From: Candidatus Rifleibacteriota bacterium
GTDB taxonomy: Bacteria > UBP17 > UBA6191 > JACPRK01
Length of the DNA: 7,914 nucleotides
Reading direction: 5' to 3'
Assembly (NCBI GenBank): GCA_016213865.1
Contig: JACQZL010000211.1
Span: forward strand, 1-7,914
In this document: positions 3,981 through 7,914 of the stretch, one piece after another
Position numbering within the stretch: the stretch's first letter is position 1
Layout: every line of letters starts with the position of its first letter
The notes under the pieces: generated by a model
What the model was told of the DNA's origin: nothing
The model's input: the letters and a program-made list of their open reading frames with translations, nothing else
The model's database searches: none
Translations under genes and position numbers: made by a program

Positions 3981-6749
3981 GTGCGTGGTGCGCCCATCCT
4001 GTATACGTTCGTTCGCTCGGACTTCTATGAGCCGCCTGCCCTCTACGCGCCCGACGCGGCACTGCTGCGAGTCGTACGGGAGGTGCTGCCTCCGAAATGG
4101 GACGTGCGGCGAGACGGCATTTGGGTGTACTGCACGCCGCCAGACGCCTTCCTCCCAGCGCAGGGGTGGAAGATCCACACCTCCGCGACCCTCGAGAACT
4201 GCGAGCGGATCCTGAGCCGTGCCGCGAACGTATGCGTCGAGCGTCATACGCCCTTCAAGTTCAAGGCGGACAAGAGGCTACTCGCCTTCACGAACTCCAA
4301 GGGATGGCCGCGCGGGGCCACCGGGAAGTTCATGACCATCTACCCCGGGGACGACCAGGGCTTCAGGAACCTCATCGACGCCTTGTCGCCCGCCCTGCAG
4401 GGATTCCATGGCTCCTACATCCTCTCCGACCGCCGGCTCGAGAGCTGCCCGATTCTCTTCTACCGGTACGGCGGCATCATGTCGGCGGACGTCCTGTCGC
4501 ACACTGGCGAGCGCACGCAGATCCTCATCGGCCCCGAAGGTGAACGCATTCCCGACGTCCGCACCCCCTACTTCAACCCACCTCCGTGGGCCAGGGACCC
4601 GCTTGGCGACCAGGATGACCCGGAAGCGGAGGTTGGCGCAACGATCGCCCTCAAGAGCGGCCGCTACGTCGTGGAGAGGGCGCTCAGCTTCTCGAGCACG
4701 GGAGGCGTTTACGTCGCACGGGATCGGAAGACGGACGGGCCCGTGCTCGTCAAGGAGGCCCGGCCCCACACCGGAGCCGACGGCCGCGGGGACGCCGTGA
4801 CGTTCCTCGAGAAAGAATACCGGATCCTGCGCCGGCTGGCCGGCACGCGCGTCGCCCCCGCACCACTCGACCTCTTCCGGGAGTGGGAGCACACGTTCCT
4901 CGTCGAGGAGTACCTGGAGGGCCAACCGCTCGGGAGCTTCCTGGCGGGGGGCAGTCCCCTCCTCGACCTCGACCGCCGGCCCGCTGCCGTCCGGGCCTGG
5001 TGGGGCACCGTCCTGAGGATCTGGTCGGGCCTCGTGGAGATAGTCACGGCACTGCACGGGCGGGGAATCGTCTTCGGCGATCTCTCCCCGAACAACGTCA
5101 TGGTGCTGGACCGGGACGCGCGCGACCTGCGCATCATCGACTTCGAAGGAGCGTGGGAACGCGGCCACGACCAACCCACACTGCTGCACACCCCCGGGTT
5201 CGCAAGCCGCAGGCATGCCTTGCGCGGCTCCGTGTGTCCCGAGGACGACCTGTACTCCCTCGGAGCCATGATGCTCTGCACTCTGTTCCCGATCAACGGG
5301 GCGTTGGAGCTCGACGCATCGCTCAAGGACCGCTTTCTGGACGCCATCACGGCCGACCTCGGCATATCCAGGAGGCCGTCGAAGGTCATCCGGGCCCTCC
5401 TCTCCGAAGACGAGCGACGCCGGCCCTCGCCCGACCGCGTGCTTGCCAGGGTGAGGAGAGCCCGCAGACCACGCCGGGGGGTTCGGTGGAGCGGTGCCCG
5501 AACACAGGACGAACTGCGCGCGATCGTCCGATCGACGGCCGACTACATCCTCTCCGCGGCGGATCCCGGGCGGCAGGACCGCCTCTTCCCGGCCGACCCA
5601 AGGGTCTACGCGACGAACCCGCTGAGCGTTGCCTACGGGGCGGCCGGCGTCGCGTACGCGCTCTCACGAATCCGGGGCGAGGTCCCGAGTTGGGTTGCTG
5701 GCTGGATCCTGGCGCGCCAGGTGACGCCAGCGGCCTACCCGCCGGGACTCTACGTCGGATCCGCTGGCATCGCGTGGGCTCTGGAGCAGATCGGGATGCT
5801 CGACGTAGCCTTGCGGGTGTTCGAGGCGGCCCACAACCATCCGCTTCTGGAGGAGGCCTCCGACGTCTTCTGGGGGGCCGCCGGGTACGGCCTCGCCTGC
5901 CTGTTCTTCTGGCATCGAACGGGGGATTCCGAGTTCCTGGCTCGGGGCGCAGCGGTCGGCGAACACATCCTTCGCACGAGGAGCGAGGACGACCGCGGCT
6001 GCTGGTGGCCTGCCCCAGATGGCAAGGTGCACATCGGCTATGCCCACGGGGCGAGCGGCATAGGCCTGTTCCTGCTTTACCTGTCGATCGCCACCAAAGA
6101 CCGGCGCTTCCTCGACGCCGGCACACGGGCTCTTGACTTCGACCTCGCCCAGGGTCAGGCGTGGCCACCCGGAAAGGACCTCATGCTGAGCTTCCCGTCG
6201 GAGCCGGGCGGCCGGATCGTGCTCCCGTACTGGCAACACGGGAGCGCTGGTGTCGGAACGACCCTGCTCAGGTACCACGCGGCCACCGGGGAAGGTCGCT
6301 ATCGTGACGCTCTCGCGCGAGTTGCCCCCGACGCGGGGCGGAAGTACGCCGTGTTTCCTGGACTCTTCAATGGCCTGGCCGGTCTGGGGAACTTCCTGCT
6401 CGACTGCTACCAGTTCCTCGGCGAGGAGCGCTTCCTTCGCGAAGCCAATACGGTGGCAAGCGGTGTCGTGCTCTTCCGGGTTGAGCGACCTGGCGGTGTG
6501 GCCTTTCCCGGAGACTTCCAGCAGCGCATCAGCACCGACCTCGGGACGGGCTCCGCCGGAGTCGCCCTCTTCCTTCACCGTTTGGCCGAGGCCCAGCAGC
6601 GAATCCCGAACTTCAACTTCCTCCCAGACGGCCTCCTGCAGAGAGGGGCTCAGCTGCAGGTCGAGCGGGAGGCGGCACAGCCCCCGGCACCAGTGGAGCC
6701 CCGCAGCGCGCGGGCTGCCGCCGGTGCCGTCCGGCTGCCGGGGGGCTGA
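3981..6749 (+). CDS. lanKC: Class III lanthipeptide synthetase LanKC (lyase-kinase-cyclase)
   Basis: A 922-residue cytoplasmic enzyme that phosphorylates Ser/Thr of the precursors, eliminates phosphate and cyclises the products with Cys. The N-terminal lyase domain (about 1-215) has the conserved patches FKFKADKR, GKFMTIYP (Lys116), DRRLE (Asp150) and YRYGG (161-165). The kinase domain (about 225-495) has a Gly-rich loop SSTGG, Lys258, catalytic loop FGDLSPNN (Asp367) and DFE (Asp387). The LanC-like domain (about 510-880) keeps the YAHGASG (687-693) and GLAGLG turns. It has YWQHG at 750-754, where zinc-type LanC has a Cys, and FNG at 796-798 in place of Cys-His-Gly. The zinc ligands are therefore absent, which separates class III from class IV. 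A Pro/Ala-rich tail of ~40 residues ends the protein. The GTG start has GGGAGG seven bases upstream, and the protein then begins with the usual hydrophobic segment ILYTFVRSDFYEP. Length is normal to slightly long for the family. Confidence 0.95.
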   Translation: MRGAPILYTFVRSDFYEPPALYAPDAALLRVVREVLPPKWDVRRDGIWVYCTPPDAFLPAQGWKIHTSATLENCERILSRAANVCVERHTPFKFKADKRLLAFTNSKGWPRGATGKFMTIYPGDDQGFRNLIDALSPALQGFHGSYILSDRRLESCPILFYRYGGIMSADVLSHTGERTQILIGPEGERIPDVRTPYFNPPPWARDPLGDQDDPEAEVGATIALKSGRYVVERALSFSSTGGVYVARDRKTDGPVLVKEARPHTGADGRGDAVTFLEKEYRILRRLAGTRVAPAPLDLFREWEHTFLVEEYLEGQPLGSFLAGGSPLLDLDRRPAAVRAWWGTVLRIWSGLVEIVTALHGRGIVFGDLSPNNVMVLDRDARDLRIIDFEGAWERGHDQPTLLHTPGFASRRHALRGSVCPEDDLYSLGAMMLCTLFPINGALELDASLKDRFLDAITADLGISRRPSKVIRALLSEDERRRPSPDRVLARVRRARRPRRGVRWSGARTQDELRAIVRSTADYILSAADPGRQDRLFPADPRVYATNPLSVAYGAAGVAYALSRIRGEVPSWVAGWILARQVTPAAYPPGLYVGSAGIAWALEQIGMLDVALRVFEAAHNHPLLEEASDVFWGAAGYGLACLFFWHRTGDSEFLARGAAVGEHILRTRSEDDRGCWWPAPDGKVHIGYAHGASGIGLFLLYLSIATKDRRFLDAGTRALDFDLAQGQAWPPGKDLMLSFPSEPGGRIVLPYWQHGSAGVGTTLLRYHAATGEGRYRDALARVAPDAGRKYAVFPGLFNGLAGLGNFLLDCYQFLGEERFLREANTVASGVVLFRVERPGGVAFPGDFQQRISTDLGTGSAGVALFLHRLAEAQQRIPNFNFLPDGLLQRGAQLQVEREAAQPPAPVEPRSARAAAGAVRLPGG

Positions 6750-6949
6750 ATCCCCGCGACGACTCTGAACATCGGGAGCCGAATCAGCCGTCAACCGGCA
6801 GCGCCGCCTTCCGGAGGTCTGGCTCCGCCGTGGTCGATCTCAACGCTCGCCCTCTCAAGGCCCGAGTGACTCGCTCCCGCTGCTCCTGTGGGCAGACCGG
6901 CAGAGCGAGACCCGGACCACCGGGCCGCACCTCCGCACGAACATGCCCG
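6750..6949. other. Convergent intergenic region after lanKC
   Basis: About 200 bp between the lanKC stop and the hemW remnant. I find no gene. The only structure is a weak hairpin, CGGAG (6812-6816) with CTCCG (6823-6827), without a T-run. It could end lanKC transcription, but the evidence is poor. Confidence 0.4.
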
Positions 6950-7162
6950 TCATTCGCATAGCCGCAGCGCGACCTCGTTCTCGAGCAGCAGGCCGCGGCG
7001 CGTGAGGGTGAGCCTCCCGCCGGCGACCCGCACGAGCCCGGCCTCGCGGAGCACCTCCGCGTCTGCCCGCAGGTCGCGCCCGAGGCGCGCGCGCGCCTCG
7101 GCGAGATCGACCCCCTCGATCAGGCGGAGCCGGAGCTGGAGCCACTCCTCGTCGCCGGCGCG
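6950..7162 (-). pseudogene. hemW: hemW remnant (C-terminal ~70 codons only)
   Basis: The frame reads RAGDEEWLQLRLRLIEGVDL, then a segment with ARLGRDLR, REAGLVR and RLTLTRRGLLLENEVALRL, ending CE-stop. This is the winged-helix-like C-terminus of HemW (heme chaperone, radical-SAM coproporphyrinogen-oxidase-like family), with the typical L-x-L-R-L-x-E-G-V-D and L-T-x-x-G-x-x-x-x-N-E-V patterns. The intact protein is usually about 370-400 residues. Here the coding similarity stops at the edge of the second CIRCE repeat, and an in-frame TAG (7195-7193) closes the frame. The radical-SAM domain and its cysteines are missing, so it cannot be functional. hemW normally sits directly upstream of hrcA on the same strand, which makes this a scar of the ancestral or donor junction. 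It is convergent with lanKC. Alternatives are a misassembly at the repeat, or an active hemW elsewhere. Confidence 0.8.
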
Positions 7163-7218
7163 GGCGAGTCTAGCACTCGACCTATTCGAGTGCTATGCGC
7201 GCGGGCTGTCCGGCGGAG
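7162..7218. repeat. 57-bp direct repeat, copy 2 (contains CIRCE)
   Basis: Matches 98-154 in the same orientation at 55 of 57 positions. It marks the right boundary of the lanthipeptide segment and adjoins the truncated end of hemW. Confidence 0.95.
7171..7195 (-). promoter_or_regulatory. CIRCE operator, copy 2 (orphan)
   Basis: TAGCACTC (7171-7178), nine bases, GAGTGCTA (7188-7195), identical to copy 1 including the spacer. The -10-like TAGACT (7172-7167) is also preserved. The transcript would run leftward into the hemW remnant and toward the 3' end of lanKC, not into a chaperone gene. An HrcA site here has no obvious target. Confidence 0.9.
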
Positions 7219-7250
7219 CGCGCGAAGCGAGGCACGCGACCCGCCTCGAG

Positions 7251-7914
7251 CTACTCGACGTAGAGGATCGTATAGTCCTCGCGACCAGTCACGCGGCCGC
7301 TGCCGTCCATGTGCCGGGTCTGTCGGCGCTCCCGCACGGATAGGCCGATAGACGGGGCGAGCCACAAATCGATTCGCCCCGCGACCCTGAAATAGGGAGT
7401 TCGGTGCGTGTCAACGTGGACGACGTGCCAGGTTATCCAGGTCCTTCCCCCGGCATCGCTGACCTGCTCCGAACCGACGACCTCGACAACGGTTTCCTGC
7501 TGGGTCTCCGCACCACCCCCGCGGCACTTCCACGCCTGAGCGTGCCCAGCGCGTGGCCGGACGGGGAAGCGGAGAAGCTCGACCGGAGGTTCCACGATGC
7601 ACGCGCTCGCCGGAAGATCGGACTCCCCGGTTCTCGTCTCGGCGGAAAGGAGGAACATGGCCTGCCGCCCCCAGCGATGACGGACGGTTACTACGCCCTC
7701 CTGATGTTGCGGCCGTTTCAAGGTGGTTCGCTCGGAGATGGAGATCACCTCCCCACCATCGAGGGCCACCTGAACGCTGACGTCCTCGCCCATCTCGAAT
7801 CCGGCGAATATCCCGCTGGAGTGACGGGAGCCAATCCGGTATCGGTACGTCCCGGGCCGAGGAGGAAGGAACGTCGCCGGGGCTGTGGCGCTGCCCGCGC
7901 GCCCCTCCCGCTCC
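7251..7914 (-). CDS. Unrecognised probably beta-rich protein, C-terminal 220 residues (starts beyond right edge)
   Basis: The frame stays open from the stop (TAG, 7253-7251) to the window end, so the gene begins outside. An internal ATG at 7793 is not the likely start, because upstream codons continue the same style (PGTYRYRIGSRHSSGIF). Alternating hydrophobic and polar stretches suggest mostly beta-strands: VSVQVALDGGEVISI, ETVVEVVGSEQV and RTWITWHVVHV. The end of the protein carries DLWLAPSIGLSVRERR and DYTILYVE. Two Cys are present. The W-(L/F)-A-P-x-(L/I/V)-G-L pattern near the end recalls uncharacterised, often secreted actinobacterial proteins, but I cannot name a family and assign no function. 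Its 3' end lies 33 bp from the second CIRCE repeat. It may be the native upstream neighbour of hrcA in a genome without the lanthipeptide insert. Confidence 0.75.
   Translation of the reverse strand, partial: EREGRAGSATAPATFLPPRPGTYRYRIGSRHSSGIFAGFEMGEDVSVQVALDGGEVISISERTTLKRPQHQEGVVTVRHRWGRQAMFLLSAETRTGESDLPASACIVEPPVELLRFPVRPRAGHAQAWKCRGGGAETQQETVVEVVGSEQVSDAGGRTWITWHVVHVDTHRTPYFRVAGRIDLWLAPSIGLSVRERRQTRHMDGSGRVTGREDYTILYVE

Noticed and set aside
5130..5160. DFE in place of DFG, and the missing zinc ligands in LanKC, as signs of inactivation
   Set aside because: As far as I know both are usual in class III synthetases, and the catalytic Lys and Asp residues are present.
4278..5216. Long open frames antisense to lanKC, including 4278-5216 and 5664-6794 on the minus strand
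   Set aside because: These are typical shadow frames of a GC-rich gene. They show no domain-like pattern, while the plus-strand LanKC motifs cover the same bases.
6855..7145. Minus-strand 96-codon frame near the hemW remnant
   Set aside because: It is a shadow frame. The HemW-like C-terminus is in a different frame over the same bases.

Overview
High-GC DNA (about 70%), most likely from an actinobacterium. The assignment rests on GC content, the SapB/AmfS-like gene set and the remains of a hemW-hrcA neighbourhood. The window holds a compact class III lanthipeptide biosynthetic locus of about 7 kb set inside a heat-shock locus.

Layout. At the left edge is the first 29 codons of hrcA (minus strand), preceded by its CIRCE operator. 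Next is a minus-strand operon, read right to left: a stand-alone degenerate receiver-like protein (GTG at 3206), a NarL/LuxR-type regulator whose receiver lacks the phospho-acceptor Asp, and a fused ABC exporter half-transporter joined to the regulator by a GTGA overlap. A 298-bp divergent intergenic region follows. On the plus strand are two short precursor genes that share the leader start M-(T/A)-N-V-L-A-L-Q-R-L, then a 922-codon LanKC synthetase (lyase, kinase, and a cyclase domain without zinc ligands). Convergent to lanKC lies a decapitated C-terminal remnant of hemW, then a second CIRCE copy, and at the right edge the 3' part of an unrecognised, probably beta-rich, gene.

How it works together (inference from known class III systems such as SapB/AmfS/labyrinthopeptin). 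LanKC phosphorylates and eliminates Ser/Thr in the core peptides and forms lanthionine or labionin rings. The ABC protein exports the product, and the LuxR-type protein, perhaps with the receiver-like protein, controls transcription. No leader protease is visible.

Most notable. (1) A 57-bp direct repeat (55/57 identical, with a 44-bp perfect core) containing CIRCE flanks the whole lanthipeptide locus. Together with the truncated hemW this suggests insertion or rearrangement at the hrcA control region. (2) Precursor 1 carries two abutting Ser-x2-Ser-x2-Cys heptads, tighter than the usual Ser-x2-Ser-x3-Cys. (3) The regulator gene has a good promoter with an 18-bp palindrome in its spacer. Its best Shine-Dalgarno/ATG pair is out of frame with the receiver, with a G8 tract between them.
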